A stretch of 51,718 nt of DNA from Hyphomicrobium sp. (GCA_002928955.1 PERT01000020.1:1-51718); one strand, 5' to 3'. Shown: positions 41,835 through 51,476, numbered from the stretch's first letter. Translations and numbers: made by a program. Notes: generated by a model not told the origin, from the letters alone.

Positions 41835-44291
41835 TCAATCCGGCCGGATGACGGCTGTCTCGGCCAGCACCTTGCAGGCGGCAACACGCAATTCGCAACG
41901 CACGCCGCGAGGTTCGAGAGTGAAGTCCACGGCGCCGCCAAGCTCGTGACTGATCAGGCCACGGATGATACTTGTGCCGAAGCCCAGTCGCTGCGGGGTC
42001 GAACTGATGGTCGGGCCCTTGTCCTCCTGCCAACGGATACGCAGAATGCCTTCTTCGCGGCAATCGGGCTCGATTTCCCAACTGATCGACACCAGCCCGC
42101 CCGCCCTGGATAGCGAACCGTGCTTGGCCGCGTTGGTCGCCAACTCGTGTACGGTCATCGACAGTGCCAACGCGGCCGCCGGTGACAACAGGACGGCGGG
42201 TCCGGCCAGCGTCAAGTTATAGGGCGTGCGGAAGGGTGCGAGTTCTTCGTCGACGATCGTCTTGAGGTCGACGCCGGACCACTTCGAACGACTGAGCTTG
42301 TCGTGGACACGACCCATTGCGCCGATCCGTGCCCGAATGCTCGCAGCCAGCGAGTCCGGCGACTGGGCATTTTCCAGTGAGCGGTCGATCAGCACCTCGA
42401 TCACCGTCAACATGTTCTTGACCCGGTGATCGAGTTCCAACACCAGCAGCTTTTGCTGTTCCTCGGACTGTATTCTTTCGGTCTCGTCTTGCGTCGTACC
42501 AACCATGGAGACGACCCGCCGGTTCGTTCCTGTTCCTTCGAACGCCACCACCGTCCCGATCCTGAGCCAATGCCACGTGCCATCATGCCGGCAGACACGG
42601 AACGCGCCGAAGCTCTGTTCCACGTCGATGGCCGGATCTACCGGCGGGGAGAGCGCTTTCCGGTCCGCAGGTTGGTTGTCCGCTTGCAACAACTCCACAA
42701 ACCGCTGCCAGTCGGCAACCGGCCCCAGGCCGACGTGCTGCTCAGCGCGAACGTCGAATGTCACCTTTCCGGTCGCGATGTCGTGGCGCCAGGTGCCGAT
42801 GTGGGCAGCATCGAGCGCCAGCCGCTGTTGCTTTTCGCTGTCCCGCAATGCGCTCTCGACCTCCTTGCGCTGTGTGATGTCACGCGACGTGCCGTTGATC
42901 TTGACCGGCTTCCCGCTGCGATCCCGGTCGACGCGTCCCACCAGGTGCACCCAGTGCACCGTTCGGTCGGGCCAGAACGCGCGGCATTCCAAGTCGATTA
43001 CGTTGGAGTGTTCAATGGCGTTCTCGACGGCGGCCTCAAACCGCGCCCGGTCGTCCCGATGCACCGCGCTTACGACGTCGGCATATGCCAGCCGTGGTCG
43101 GGGTAGGCCGCCGAAAACGGCATAGGAAATGTCCGAGCCCGTCACCTCGCGGCGGGCCAAATCGAGTTCCCAATGCCCTAGCCGACCGGCCGCCAACGAC
43201 ACGCGCAGTTTTTCCTCGCTCTCTCGCAGCGCGTCCTCGGCCTCGTGGCCACGTGCGAAGAGTGCGGCCAGTGACAACGAGCAGAGCGCAATGACGGCCA
43301 TGGCGACCTGCGCCTGCAGGATGCGATCGGCGAGGCTGAAATCACCAGCCCCGAAGCGGCCTATTCCAAGATTCGCCGTGACGATGACCACCAGCGCGAT
43401 CAAGGCCGATCCCGCTGCCGGAAACAACGGCCGGCAGCGCGCGGCAACAGCCAGCATGAACGGAAACAACAGGCTGCTCGCCACCGAGGACGGCCACGGC
43501 CCGCCCTGTGGCGGCAGGCTCAGCAGGTATATGGCTGCCGCGACCAACAACAACAGCAGGAGCAGTCCTTCCGCCCATTCGAGCCTTGTCGGCGGCGCCT
43601 TCATCGCGATTCCGAAGCTGACGAAGACAGGCGCGACCGTGATGATCCCGATAAAGTCAGAGCGGAACCAAAGGCTCCAGACATCGATGAATGGCGATGC
43701 CGTCGTTCCAGCCAGTGTGACCATCACAGCCGCGGGCACGGCCGCGACTGCGGACCCGAGCATTGCCGCGCAGAGGAAGATCAGCACCCGGCGGAAGTTG
43801 TTGATGTTGAACGGCGCCCCGGCGAACCGCTCGGTGAGCCAGGCGATCAAAAGGCACTCGATCGTATTGGCGGCCGCGAAGGCCAGAACCGAGGCGTTGG
43901 GCTTGCCCTGGTAAAGCCCGGCCGCCACGTTGGCGGCAAAAACAGCGAAGCCGACCGGCCAACGGGCCCGCGGCCCAAGCATCAGCAGAGCCCCGGCCGC
44001 GATGCCCGCCGCAGGCCACACCGCCACCACGTTCTCAGGAGCCGCGGTCAATGAAATGCTGGCCATGGCGGTGGCAAAGTACACCGCCATCACCGCCAAA
44101 AAGACCAACCCATCCTTCAATAGGCGCGGCCGCAAACGAGATGCGAGCAGCGCTGGTCGTCCCGTCGAGTCCGCCGCCTCGATTGCCACGTCACGCCCCG
44201 ATTGCCAGTGCCTCGCCCCGCTCAAAAACAACAAGTAGGCCGTTAACTGAAGGGAGCAAGTTACCGGTCCTGATGCCGCCCGCAAGGACAA
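41835..44291 (-). CDS. MASE1-PAS-PAS HWE/HisKA_2 histidine kinase
   Basis: The protein has up to 818 residues. The N-terminal MASE1 sensor (about 55-340) has eight or so membrane segments, with VVAVWPAAGIAAGALL typical. Two PAS domains follow (about 355-470 and 480-600; GRLGHWELDLARREVTGSD, GTSRDITQRKE). The kinase core carries LVLELDHRVKNMLTVIEVLI, the HisKA_2 phospho-His motif. The ATPase domain has VHELATNAAKHGSLS and GLISHELGG. The start is uncertain: ATG 44291 or an in-frame GTG near 44189 just before conserved sequence. It likely signals to the single-domain regulator at 41354. Confidence 0.88.
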   Translation of the reverse strand: MSLRAASGPVTCSLQLTAYLLFLSGARHWQSGRDVAIEAADSTGRPALLASRLRPRLLKDGLVFLAVMAVYFATAMASISLTAAPENVVAVWPAAGIAAGALLMLGPRARWPVGFAVFAANVAAGLYQGKPNASVLAFAAANTIECLLIAWLTERFAGAPFNINNFRRVLIFLCAAMLGSAVAAVPAAVMVTLAGTTASPFIDVWSLWFRSDFIGIITVAPVFVSFGIAMKAPPTRLEWAEGLLLLLLLVAAAIYLLSLPPQGGPWPSSVASSLLFPFMLAVAARCRPLFPAAGSALIALVVIVTANLGIGRFGAGDFSLADRILQAQVAMAVIALCSLSLAALFARGHEAEDALRESEEKLRVSLAAGRLGHWELDLARREVTGSDISYAVFGGLPRPRLAYADVVSAVHRDDRARFEAAVENAIEHSNVIDLECRAFWPDRTVHWVHLVGRVDRDRSGKPVKINGTSRDITQRKEVESALRDSEKQQRLALDAAHIGTWRHDIATGKVTFDVRAEQHVGLGPVADWQRFVELLQADNQPADRKALSPPVDPAIDVEQSFGAFRVCRHDGTWHWLRIGTVVAFEGTGTNRRVVSMVGTTQDETERIQSEEQQKLLVLELDHRVKNMLTVIEVLIDRSLENAQSPDSLAASIRARIGAMGRVHDKLSRSKWSGVDLKTIVDEELAPFRTPYNLTLAGPAVLLSPAAALALSMTVHELATNAAKHGSLSRAGGLVSISWEIEPDCREEGILRIRWQEDKGPTISSTPQRLGFGTSIIRGLISHELGGAVDFTLEPRGVRCELRVAACKVLAETAVIRPD

Positions 44292-44352
44292 TGCTCACCT
44301 CGCGGATGTTTTCAAAAAGCACTATAGTTGCAAAGCCACCAAGGCCGCGCAT

Positions 44353-44429
44353 GCTCGTGTTCCGGCCGCGACGTTCGCGTCATTCTGCTGCCGGCGTTGA
44401 GCGAACGTCGCGGCCGGGAATACACGAGC
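44353..44429. repeat. Modular palindrome unit, type 5
   Basis: The arms (44353-44378 and 44401-44429) start GCTCGTGT and end ACACGAGC. The stem includes CGGCCGCGACGTTCGC, and one arm has 3 extra bases at the ninth position. It is joined to the next unit by AAACCATTGATT. Confidence 0.8.
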
Positions 44430-44441
44430 AAACCATTGATT

Positions 44442-44521
44442 CTCGTGTGGTTCAGATCGCGAAGTCCGCCTCCGAACGCGCCGCAAGAATGCAACGGACG
44501 TCGCGATCTGAATCACACGAG
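44442..44521. repeat. Modular palindrome unit, type 6
   Basis: CTCGTGTGGTTCAGATCGCG at the left pairs with CGCGATCTGAATCACACGAG at the right. The full 27-bp stem has two mismatches and no bulge. Same termini as the other units. Confidence 0.8.
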
Positions 44522-44919
44522 CCCCGCAGTTTAAATTCATGCCGAGCATAACATGCCAATCGTGCTGCGCCGTCCTTCAGGCGGATTTCACGGCACGCGC
44601 TCGTTAGTACGTCGCGCATCTCGTGACGCCTGCATCCGGCCAACCACGCTCGGCGTGAAACGGCAGCGCCTGCGCAGATTTTATCGGCTCGCACGCCGGG
44701 CAGCCGGACACCGGCCACCGCTTCACCAGTCGAGACATAGAACCCCTTCAATCGACTGGGATCACGTTCCCGGTCAGCCACAAGATATCAACCGCACACA
44801 CGAAGGTGACACTGCGGGCGCTTACCCCACCGACGGCGCTGGACTATAAGGTTTTCCAGCTGTGCGGGGACGATCCGGTCGAGGGGCAGGCAGCCTGACG
44901 AAGACCCGACGCATCGCCG
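44522..44919. other. Intergenic stretch between palindrome groups
   Basis: I see no supportable gene in these roughly 400 bp. Short open frames exist on both strands but lack an RBS or family features. Confidence 0.4.
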
Positions 44920-44998
44920 CTCGTGTAGCGCATCTGACGTTTGGTCCCCACTCGGGGCTGAACTCGAAACCAAACGCCAGATGCAAAAGCTACACTAG
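44920..44998. repeat. Modular palindrome unit, type 1
   Basis: The left arm begins CTCGTGTAGC and the right arm ends GCTACACTAG. The stem includes CATCTGACGTTTGGT, with a 4-nt bulge (TTTT on the other strand). It is the reverse complement of the unit at 48755-48833, with about 3 differences in 79 nt. Confidence 0.85.
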
Positions 44999-45072
44999 TG
45001 TGGCGTCGCGCCTTAATTGACCTGTGCGAGCGGCAAGCTGGTCGTCAATCAAGGCGCGTTGAATGCCACACT
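44997..45072. repeat. Modular palindrome unit, type 2
   Basis: The arms are AGTGTGGC...CGCGCCTTAATTGAC and GTCAATCAAGGCGCG...GCCACACT, with a 4-nt length difference. It shares its first two bases with the previous unit. The linker after it is AAACCATTG. Confidence 0.8.
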
Positions 45073-45087
45073 AAACCATTGTTTTTG

Positions 45088-45163
45088 CTAGTGGCCTTCA
45101 TGTCTCGCCTAAATCGTCAGCGGTTGCCGCCAGTGCAGCGATTTAGGCGAGACAGACCACTAG
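45088..45163. repeat. Modular palindrome unit, type 3
   Basis: CTAGTGG...GTCTCGCCTAAATCG pairs with CGATTTAGGCGAGAC...CCACTAG, with a 4-nt bulge in the left arm. It is followed by the linker in reverse orientation (AATCATAGG). Confidence 0.8.
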
Positions 45164-45176
45164 AATCATAGGTTCG

Positions 45177-45252
45177 CTCGTGTTCCTTGGGCGCCGGCAT
45201 TTGATCTAGAGCGCGTTGCGATGGGAATCAAATGTCGACACCGGAACACCAG
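45177..45252. repeat. Modular palindrome unit, type 4
   Basis: CTCGTGTTCC...GGCATTTGATC pairs with GAATCAAATGTC...GGAACACCAG. It is the reverse complement type of 48665-48741 and 51604-51679. It ends 19 bp before the SCO1 start codon, next to its RBS. Confidence 0.82.
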
Positions 45253-45270
45253 CACGGAGGCACATCATCA

Positions 45271-45876
45271 ATGCGCAGCAAGTTCCTGATCGTGGCGATT
45301 CTCGGCGTGCTCGTTGGGGGGCTGTCAGCGTTGCTGGTCGATCCCAATGCCCGCCGCGCGCTGCTCGGCTCTGGTCCACCCGTCTCGACCGGGAAAGCGC
45401 TGATTGGCGGGCCGTTCAGTCTCATCGACCAGAATGGAAGGCGCGTGAGCGAGCGCGATTTCATAGGGCGACCGATGCTTGTGATGTTCGGCTTCACGAC
45501 TTGCCCGGACGTCTGCCCGGCAGGACTTCAAGTCTTGACGGCCGCCATCGAGCGCCTTGGCGACGCGGGCAAGGCGATCACGCCCGTATTCGTCTCCCTC
45601 GATCCCGAGCGCGACACGTCACCGAAGCTCAAGGATTATCTCTCGAGCTTTCACCCGTCGCTCGTCGGCTTGACCGGCACCACTGAAGAAGTTGCGGCGG
45701 CCGCTAAAGCCTATCGCGTGTACTTCAAGAAAGTAGCTGACGAGAAGGGCATCGGCTACACGATCGACCATTCCTCATTCTACTACCTGATGGACCGGAC
45801 GGGAGTGTTCGTCACACATGCGCCCCATTCGACAAGCGCCGAAGCGCTTGCAGTTCGTCTGAAGAGCGTGCTGTAG
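45271..45876 (+). CDS. SCO1/SenC copper chaperone-like protein
   Basis: The 201-residue thioredoxin-fold protein is anchored by an N-terminal helix (about 5-24, FLIVAILGVLVGGLSALLV). The copper site is complete: FGFTTCPDVCPAG (CxxxC) and the distal His in TIDHSSFYYLMD. It delivers copper to cytochrome c oxidase or acts in thiol redox. ATG 45271 is preferred because GGAGG lies 10 nt upstream. The earlier ATG at 45232 lies inside a palindromic repeat and adds residues unlike the family. It appears to be a single gene. Confidence 0.92.
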   Translation: MRSKFLIVAILGVLVGGLSALLVDPNARRALLGSGPPVSTGKALIGGPFSLIDQNGRRVSERDFIGRPMLVMFGFTTCPDVCPAGLQVLTAAIERLGDAGKAITPVFVSLDPERDTSPKLKDYLSSFHPSLVGLTGTTEEVAAAAKAYRVYFKKVADEKGIGYTIDHSSFYYLMDRTGVFVTHAPHSTSAEALAVRLKSVL

Positions 45877-46085
45877 GACCCGATACCAGAGCGTGTTGTA
45901 CGGCCCGCAACGTTTGGCGTTGAACGCGAATCAGTGCATGATTTCGGAGGAATAACGGCGAGCAAGACGGCACGTCGCATCGCGACGATCCGTCGCGAAC
46001 GGCTTTTTTCCGGCTTGGCGCCAATGCGCGCGGCGCATCGACCGGGGCCGGACTTTAGGGGAACTTGACCGGGGGACTTCAGCGC

Positions 46086-47645
46086 ATGCTCTACCACTGG
46101 TTCGAGCTGGGGCACGTCGCCGTGCGACCAGCGCGAGCGGCCGCCGATGGCTGCCGGATGTTTTTCAATAATCCGTTCAACCCGCTCACGCATACTCCTG
46201 TCGGCCGCCATGCTGCCGCGGCGTGCGAGGTCTTTGAGCGCACGACGCGGCGCTATAACAAGCCGTCGTTCGATATCGGGACCACGCTGATCGATGGTGC
46301 CCCGGTCGATGTTGCCGAGCATATCGTTTGGGAGAAGGCGTTCTGCCGCCTGATCCATTTCAAGCGCGATACGACATCGGAACGGCAATCGCGTGACCCG
46401 CGCGTGTTGTTGGTCGCACCGATGTCGGGCCACTATGCCACACTGCTGAAGGGTACCGTCGAGGCGCTGCTGCCCGACCACGAGGTCTACATCACCGATT
46501 GGATCGACGCGCGAGACGTGCCCCTGCACGCGGGCCGCTTCGACCTCGACGATTACATCGACTATCTCATCGACATGTTCCGTCACTTCAGCGGCGACGT
46601 GCACGTGTTCGCAGTCTGCCAGCCGTCGGTACCGGTCCTGGCTGCGGTCTCGATCATGGCGGCAGATGGCGACCCCTGCGTGCCACGCTCGATGATACTT
46701 GCCGGTGGCCCTGTCGATACACGCGTCAGCCCAACCGAGGTCAACCGGCTGGCCGAACGAAAGGGCACGAACTGGTTCAGCAACAACGTGATCACGACCG
46801 TACCGTGGCCGAGCCCCGGTTACGGCCGGTTTGTCTATCCAGGCTTTCTCCAGTTGACCGGGTTCATGACCATGAATCTTGACCGGCATCTCAACGCACA
46901 CAAGGACCTGTTTCGCCATCTGGTCCAAGGTGACGGCGACAGCGCGGAGAAGCATCGCGAGTTCTACGACGAATATCTGGCGGTGATGGATCTGACGTCC
47001 GAATTCTATCTGCAAACCATCGACACCGTGTTCGTGAGCCATTCCCTGCCCAAGGGCGAGATGATGTCCCGCGGCCGGCGTGTCGACCCCTCCCGCATCA
47101 ACCGCACTTCGCTGATGACCATCGAAGGCGAGAAGGATGATATCACCGGGCTCGGCCAGTGCCGCGCAGCCCACGATCTATGCCGGGCAATTCCAACGGA
47201 CAACAAGATGCACTACACGTGCCCGGGCGTTGGCCACTACGGCATCTTCAACGGCCGCCGCTTCCAGTCCGACATCGCCCCACGGATCGCGCAATTCGTC
47301 CGCATGAACGACAGCGGATCGGCTGCGTGTTCCTATCATCCCTCGATCGACGAACGCGCAGCTCTGCAACGGGCCGCATCGAGCAGCTTCGAGATTTCCT
47401 CCCTCGCCTTCACATTTGCACCGGCCAACGATATCGCTCCGGACCCCATGGCCGCGAAACTCAAGTCGCTGGGCGTGGGAAGTTGCGAGCCAGCCGGAAA
47501 CGACGGCAACGGCAGCCCACTGTCACTGCCGTTCCGGATGTGGGCTATTGCAGGCAGTTTGATGATCGACGGATTATTCCGCATGCAGCCGAACGCGAAC
47601 GCCGGCAGAACGAGCAACCCAAACCGAAACCGCCCGTTGCAGTAA
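46086..47645 (+). CDS. phaZ: Intracellular polyhydroxybutyrate depolymerase
   Basis: The 519-residue alpha/beta-hydrolase is of the PhaZ1 type and degrades stored PHB granules in the cytoplasm. It has no signal peptide. Family features are MLYHWFELGHVAVRPAR at the start, VLLVAPMSGHYATLL and DWIDARDVPLHAGRFDLDDY. The nucleophile Cys is in FAVCQPSVP, DDITG is the likely acid, and His is in VGHYGIFNGRRF. The C-terminal tail of about 110 residues beyond the hydrolase is longer than in the usual 410-residue enzymes and has no motif I know. ATG 46086 gives the family N-terminus. A strong terminator follows. Confidence 0.93.
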   Translation: MLYHWFELGHVAVRPARAAADGCRMFFNNPFNPLTHTPVGRHAAAACEVFERTTRRYNKPSFDIGTTLIDGAPVDVAEHIVWEKAFCRLIHFKRDTTSERQSRDPRVLLVAPMSGHYATLLKGTVEALLPDHEVYITDWIDARDVPLHAGRFDLDDYIDYLIDMFRHFSGDVHVFAVCQPSVPVLAAVSIMAADGDPCVPRSMILAGGPVDTRVSPTEVNRLAERKGTNWFSNNVITTVPWPSPGYGRFVYPGFLQLTGFMTMNLDRHLNAHKDLFRHLVQGDGDSAEKHREFYDEYLAVMDLTSEFYLQTIDTVFVSHSLPKGEMMSRGRRVDPSRINRTSLMTIEGEKDDITGLGQCRAAHDLCRAIPTDNKMHYTCPGVGHYGIFNGRRFQSDIAPRIAQFVRMNDSGSAACSYHPSIDERAALQRAASSSFEISSLAFTFAPANDIAPDPMAAKLKSLGVGSCEPAGNDGNGSPLSLPFRMWAIAGSLMIDGLFRMQPNANAGRTSNPNRNRPLQ

Positions 47646-47677
47646 ATCTGTCGGCGCGCAAGACCCAACTCTTGAAT

Positions 47678-47714
47678 GGGGCCGCTTTGCAACAAAGTGG
47701 CCCCCCACTTTTTT
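47678..47714 (+). terminator. Rho-independent terminator of phaZ
   Basis: The stem GGGGCCGCTTTG pairs with CAAAGTGGCCCC (one G-U) around a 3-nt loop, followed within 4 nt by six T. It lies 33 bp after the phaZ stop. The remaining DNA to 47912 shows no gene. Confidence 0.88.
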
Positions 47715-47912
47715 GCGCCTCGATTTCGTGGTGGAGCTTGTAGGTGCGAAGCTGGTACTCAATTGATCGTGGAGTGCACGTCGCTCCGCTCCAGAACCCG
47801 ATGGTCCGCCGCGTGAGACGTGCGTTGAGGCACCCAGCCTGCGCTGTTCTGGTCGCTTCTGCGATTGACTCCAACACTGCCGTTCATTGAAAGCTGATTT
47901 GAGAGGTCATGC

Positions 47913-48689
47913 ATGCGTCATTTTCAGGTGCCCGCCCTGGGAGCGCTTCACGATCCTCGACTCGACGATATCGGCGCACCAGTAGAGGTCAGGCGGCACC
48001 CTGGCGCACGGCGGCTTACGCTGCGCGTGAGCCGAACACGGCGCACTGTGATCGTGACACTGCCTTCGGGCTGCGACCTCGGCGAAGCGGGCAAGTTTCT
48101 TCACCGCAACATCGATTGGGTGCGCCAGCACTTGGGCAACCTGCCGCAACAGGTTCCTTTGGCCGACGGCATCCTGATGCCGCTCCGAGGCGAGCCGCAC
48201 CGGGTCCGTTTCCTTGGGTGCAGTCCGGGTCGAGTTCCTGTCGCAGTGACGAAAGCTGACGAAGAGGGCGTCTCTGAGCTTGTTGTCTGCGGACGGCCCG
48301 AACACGCTCCACGCCGGCTGAAAGACTGGCTGTTCGCGGAGGCGCGACGCGATCTCAACGACAGGGTGGCATGGCACGCGCAGAACCTCGGGCTCAAGGC
48401 CAAGCGGATTACCGTGCGTGACCAGACCAGCCGATGGGGTTCCTGCTCGACGACCGGCGCACTCTCGTTCTCGTGGCGGCTCATTCTCGCGCCGCCCGGC
48501 ATTCTCGACTATGTGGCCGCCCACGAAGTCGCCCATCTGGCCGAGATGAACCACGGGCCAAGGTTCTGGCAGCTTGTCGAAAAGACGATGCCGCGAAAGG
48601 ATGAAGCGCGCGGATGGCTCAGGGTCTACGGAATCGACCTGCACCGCTTCAGTCTCGATGCCGGCTCGTGTTCCGGCGCCGACATTTGA
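47913..48689 (+). CDS. YgjP-like (M48-related) metallopeptidase
   Basis: The 258-residue protein belongs to the YgjP/DUF45 family. It has N-terminal beta-rich RHPGARRLTLRVSRTRRTVIV, then RDQTSRWGSCSTTGALSFSW and the zinc site VAAHEVAHLAEMNHGPRFW (HExxH with a later His). Its substrate is unknown. The last residues (SCSGADI and the stop) are read from the palindromic repeat at 48665-48741, so the repeat has supplied the gene's 3' end. Upstream, TGAGAGGT serves as RBS for ATG 47913. Confidence 0.9.
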   Translation: MRHFQVPALGALHDPRLDDIGAPVEVRRHPGARRLTLRVSRTRRTVIVTLPSGCDLGEAGKFLHRNIDWVRQHLGNLPQQVPLADGILMPLRGEPHRVRFLGCSPGRVPVAVTKADEEGVSELVVCGRPEHAPRRLKDWLFAEARRDLNDRVAWHAQNLGLKAKRITVRDQTSRWGSCSTTGALSFSWRLILAPPGILDYVAAHEVAHLAEMNHGPRFWQLVEKTMPRKDEARGWLRVYGIDLHRFSLDAGSCSGADI

Positions 48690-48741
48690 TTCCCGTTGCA
48701 ACGCGCTCCAGATCAAATGCCGGCGCCGTAAGGAACACGAG
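48665..48741. repeat. Modular palindrome unit, type 4 (second copy)
   Basis: CTCGTGTTCCGGCGCCGACA at the left pairs with ...GGCGCCGTAAGGAACACGAG at the right, with a 3-nt bulge. It overlaps the last codons of the YgjP-like gene. Linker CAAACCAATGATT leads to the next unit. Confidence 0.85.
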
Positions 48742-48754
48742 CAAACCAATGATT

Positions 48755-48833
48755 CTAGTGTAGCTTTTGCATCTGGTGTTTGGTTTTGAGTCCAGCCCCG
48801 AGTGGGGACCAAACGTCAGATGCGCTACACGAG
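48755..48833. repeat. Modular palindrome unit, type 1 (second copy)
   Basis: It begins CTAGTGTAGC and ends GCTACACGAG. It is the reverse complement of 44920-44998 with about 3 differences. A GC-rich loop piece, CAGCCCCGAGTGGGG, is conserved. Confidence 0.85.
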
Positions 48834-48890
48834 CGCATGGCCGCGTCCCGCCTCGATTTTGGCGCGACGCGAAAATGGGGAAGGTCGGCC

Positions 48891-51476
48891 TCAATTTTGC
48901 GTTCGGGAGTTGGGTTTGGTCCCGAGCGTCATCATACCGTCTGGCCGCGATTGGGCCGTGACCGGGCTGGCCTTCAAACGCTGCTTGATCGCATCGAGAT
49001 CAAAGCCGTGGGGTAGACCGGCAACACCGCCGGGCGAAGGCTCCAACGGCATCCCATCGACGGCTCGAGATATGAAGTCCGCTCCGATCTGATGCTGCGG
49101 ATAAGCAGTTGCGGCTGATTTCGGAGTGGCCGGCAGGGGTGCGACGGCCGCTGGCAATGGACTTGGCGTGGCGGCGGCCGGCCTACTGGAGTTCAAGATG
49201 CGCGGAGCCAACCCTCGTGACGAGATGCGTGACGGCATGGGCTGCGGCTTCGGCGCAGGTTCGCCCAACGCCTGCGACGTGTCACGGGACGGCGCGTCAT
49301 GTGCCTCGGCAACCGGTGCTGTTCGGGGGATCGGGCTCGGCTGGAGCCACGGCAGCACCTCGGGGTTCTCCGACAGCGCGGACGTCGGGGAGGCGGGTTC
49401 TTCCGGCGGAACGTACAATGGTACGCGGGCGGTACCCGGGAGCGACAGCGGTGCTTTTCCGACATGGGCAGTCACCATGATTTCGCGCCAGATCTCGGCC
49501 GGAAGCCCACCGCCCATGACCTTGTTCATGGGCTTGCTGTTGTCGTTGCCAACCCATACGCCCGCAGCGTAGTGAGCGGTATAGCCCACGAAAACGGCAT
49601 CGCGGAAATCCGTCGTCGTTCCAGTCTTGCCGGCTGCAGGGTGGCGGGTGAGCGCCGCGCGTCGGCCAGTTCCCGACACGAGCGCCGCATTCAACATGTC
49701 GTTCATGGCGCCGACGTGAGCCGGAGCGATAATCTGCTCGGTTCGCGTGGCGCGGCGGGCATACAGCACGCGGCCTGAACTCATGCGGACGCGGCGAATG
49801 CCGTGCGGCTCGATGGCGGCGCCACCGTTGGCCAGCACGCCATAGCTGCCCGTGAGTTCGAGGAGTGAGACCTCCGACGTGCCAAGCGAGAGCGACGGGT
49901 CCTCGCGCAGCTCGGATTTGATCCCGAGACGACGGGCGATGTCCGCGACGCGACGGGCTCCAAGATCGAACTGCAGGCGGGCGGCAACAGTATTGACTGA
50001 CTCCGCGAGCGCCTTCCGGAGCGGCATCGCGCCCTGATAGCGGCCGCTGGTGTTGCGCGGCGACCAGCCCTCGATGGTCAACGGAAGGTCGTAGGCGACA
50101 GTGTCGGGCGTCAACCCGCTTTCGAGTGCGGCGAGGAAGACGAATGTCTTGAACGCAGAGCCGGGTTGCCGGCGTGCCTTGACCACGCGGTTGTACTGGC
50201 TCTCGGCATAGGATCGCCCGCCGACAAGGGCGCGGATACCACCATCGACGTCCAGCACGACGATAGCGGCCTGGCTTGTGGCCAGCGATTCCCCTTGTGC
50301 CGCGAGCTTCCGGGTCACAATGGCATGCGTCTGCTTCTGCAGGTCGGCGTCGATCGTCGTCTCGACCACCACCTCAGCGTGCCCCGCGCCAACCAGTGGT
50401 GGCATGCGCTCGAGCACGAAGTCGACAGCGTACTCGACGCCATTCATCTCCTTGCCCGGCTTGGCCTCCGCGAATTTTATGCGCTCGGCAAGTGCCCGCT
50501 TCTCGTCGGCGGCCCGGATAGAGCCAGCAGCGAGCATTTTTTTGAGTACGCTGCGGCCACGGCTTCGTGCGGCACCTGGACTCGCATTCGGAGAATACTT
50601 CGATGGTGCCTTGAGCAGACCGGCGATCACCGCCGATTCAGCGAGTGTCAACTCGCGCGCGCTTTTCTCAAAGTAGCGTTGCGATGCCGCTTCAATGCCG
50701 TAGGCGCCGCCCCCGAAGTAGACCCGGTTGAGATAGAGTTCGAGTATATCCGACTTGGTCAGCCTAAGCTCGAGCCACAAGGCGAGCAGCAATTCCTCGA
50801 CCTTCCGGGTCAAGGTCCGCTCATGCGTCAGGAACAGGTTCTTAGCGAGCTGTTGGGTCAGGGTCGACCCACCCTGCGCGAAACGGCCGGCACGGATATT
50901 GGCGAAAAAGGCGCGCGCCATGCCGGCTGGATCAACACCCCAATGTTCGTAGAAGCGGCGATCCTCGGTTGCGACCACGGCATCGGTGACTTGCTTCGGC
51001 AATAGATCGAGCGGCATGAAGTCGTGGGCAGCGCCACGCTCGGCAAGCACCGAACCGTCACTGGCCAGAATTCGGATAACCGGCGCACGCTCCTTGTGGC
51101 GCAGCGTCAGGGGATCGGGCAGGGCGACCGTGTAGTAGACCATCATGCCCACGATGCCGACGACCGTGGCGAACGTACCGCAGACGGTCAAGGCCAGGAT
51201 GCGGCGGATGACGGATGTGCGCCACCCGCCGTTTTGTGGTGGCGTTGCACCAGCGGGAGGCGGACTTGGCAACAGCGGGTTGAGCGGCGGCGGGCCCGGC
51301 ATCGGCGCATAGTGCGGCCCGAAGGACGGAAGCAGCCCGTTGGGAAGAGGCTGCGGCCAGTGCGCGCGCGGCGGCGCCGTGCCTGCGGCCGGCACCGTCA
51401 GCGTCGGCTCAGATCCGGTTGTCCCGACCTTGCTTCCGCGGAAGAAGCCCATACGCGCTGACCCACTCTGCGCCAT
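48891..51476 (-). CDS. mrcA: Class A penicillin-binding protein (PBP1A-like)
   Basis: The 861-residue bifunctional peptidoglycan synthase starts with a Pro-rich cytoplasmic tail (about 10-100) and one membrane helix (about 112-134). The glycosyltransferase domain follows (ATEDRRFYEHWGVDP with the catalytic Glu, then QGGSTLTQQLAKNLFL). The transpeptidase domain has SAFK (RQPGSAFKTFVFL), SVN (ALAESVNTVAARL) and KTGTT (AAGKTGTTTDF). The C-terminal Pro/Ala-rich tail is about 150 residues long. The ATG at 51476 is preferred; the frame is open to 51551. Copies of the modular palindromes lie on both sides. In relatives the gene usually follows amiC; here it is separate and inverted. Confidence 0.92.
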   Translation of the reverse strand: MAQSGSARMGFFRGSKVGTTGSEPTLTVPAAGTAPPRAHWPQPLPNGLLPSFGPHYAPMPGPPPLNPLLPSPPPAGATPPQNGGWRTSVIRRILALTVCGTFATVVGIVGMMVYYTVALPDPLTLRHKERAPVIRILASDGSVLAERGAAHDFMPLDLLPKQVTDAVVATEDRRFYEHWGVDPAGMARAFFANIRAGRFAQGGSTLTQQLAKNLFLTHERTLTRKVEELLLALWLELRLTKSDILELYLNRVYFGGGAYGIEAASQRYFEKSARELTLAESAVIAGLLKAPSKYSPNASPGAARSRGRSVLKKMLAAGSIRAADEKRALAERIKFAEAKPGKEMNGVEYAVDFVLERMPPLVGAGHAEVVVETTIDADLQKQTHAIVTRKLAAQGESLATSQAAIVVLDVDGGIRALVGGRSYAESQYNRVVKARRQPGSAFKTFVFLAALESGLTPDTVAYDLPLTIEGWSPRNTSGRYQGAMPLRKALAESVNTVAARLQFDLGARRVADIARRLGIKSELREDPSLSLGTSEVSLLELTGSYGVLANGGAAIEPHGIRRVRMSSGRVLYARRATRTEQIIAPAHVGAMNDMLNAALVSGTGRRAALTRHPAAGKTGTTTDFRDAVFVGYTAHYAAGVWVGNDNSKPMNKVMGGGLPAEIWREIMVTAHVGKAPLSLPGTARVPLYVPPEEPASPTSALSENPEVLPWLQPSPIPRTAPVAEAHDAPSRDTSQALGEPAPKPQPMPSRISSRGLAPRILNSSRPAAATPSPLPAAVAPLPATPKSAATAYPQHQIGADFISRAVDGMPLEPSPGGVAGLPHGFDLDAIKQRLKASPVTAQSRPDGMMTLGTKPNSRTQN

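Noticed and set aside
44452-44849. Small frames on both strands between palindrome groups
   Set aside because: No RBS, motif or conserved composition supports them.
48780-49092. Short plus-strand frames after the YgjP-like gene
   Set aside because: They begin in the palindromic repeats and run antisense to the PBP1A-like gene, without RBS or family similarity.
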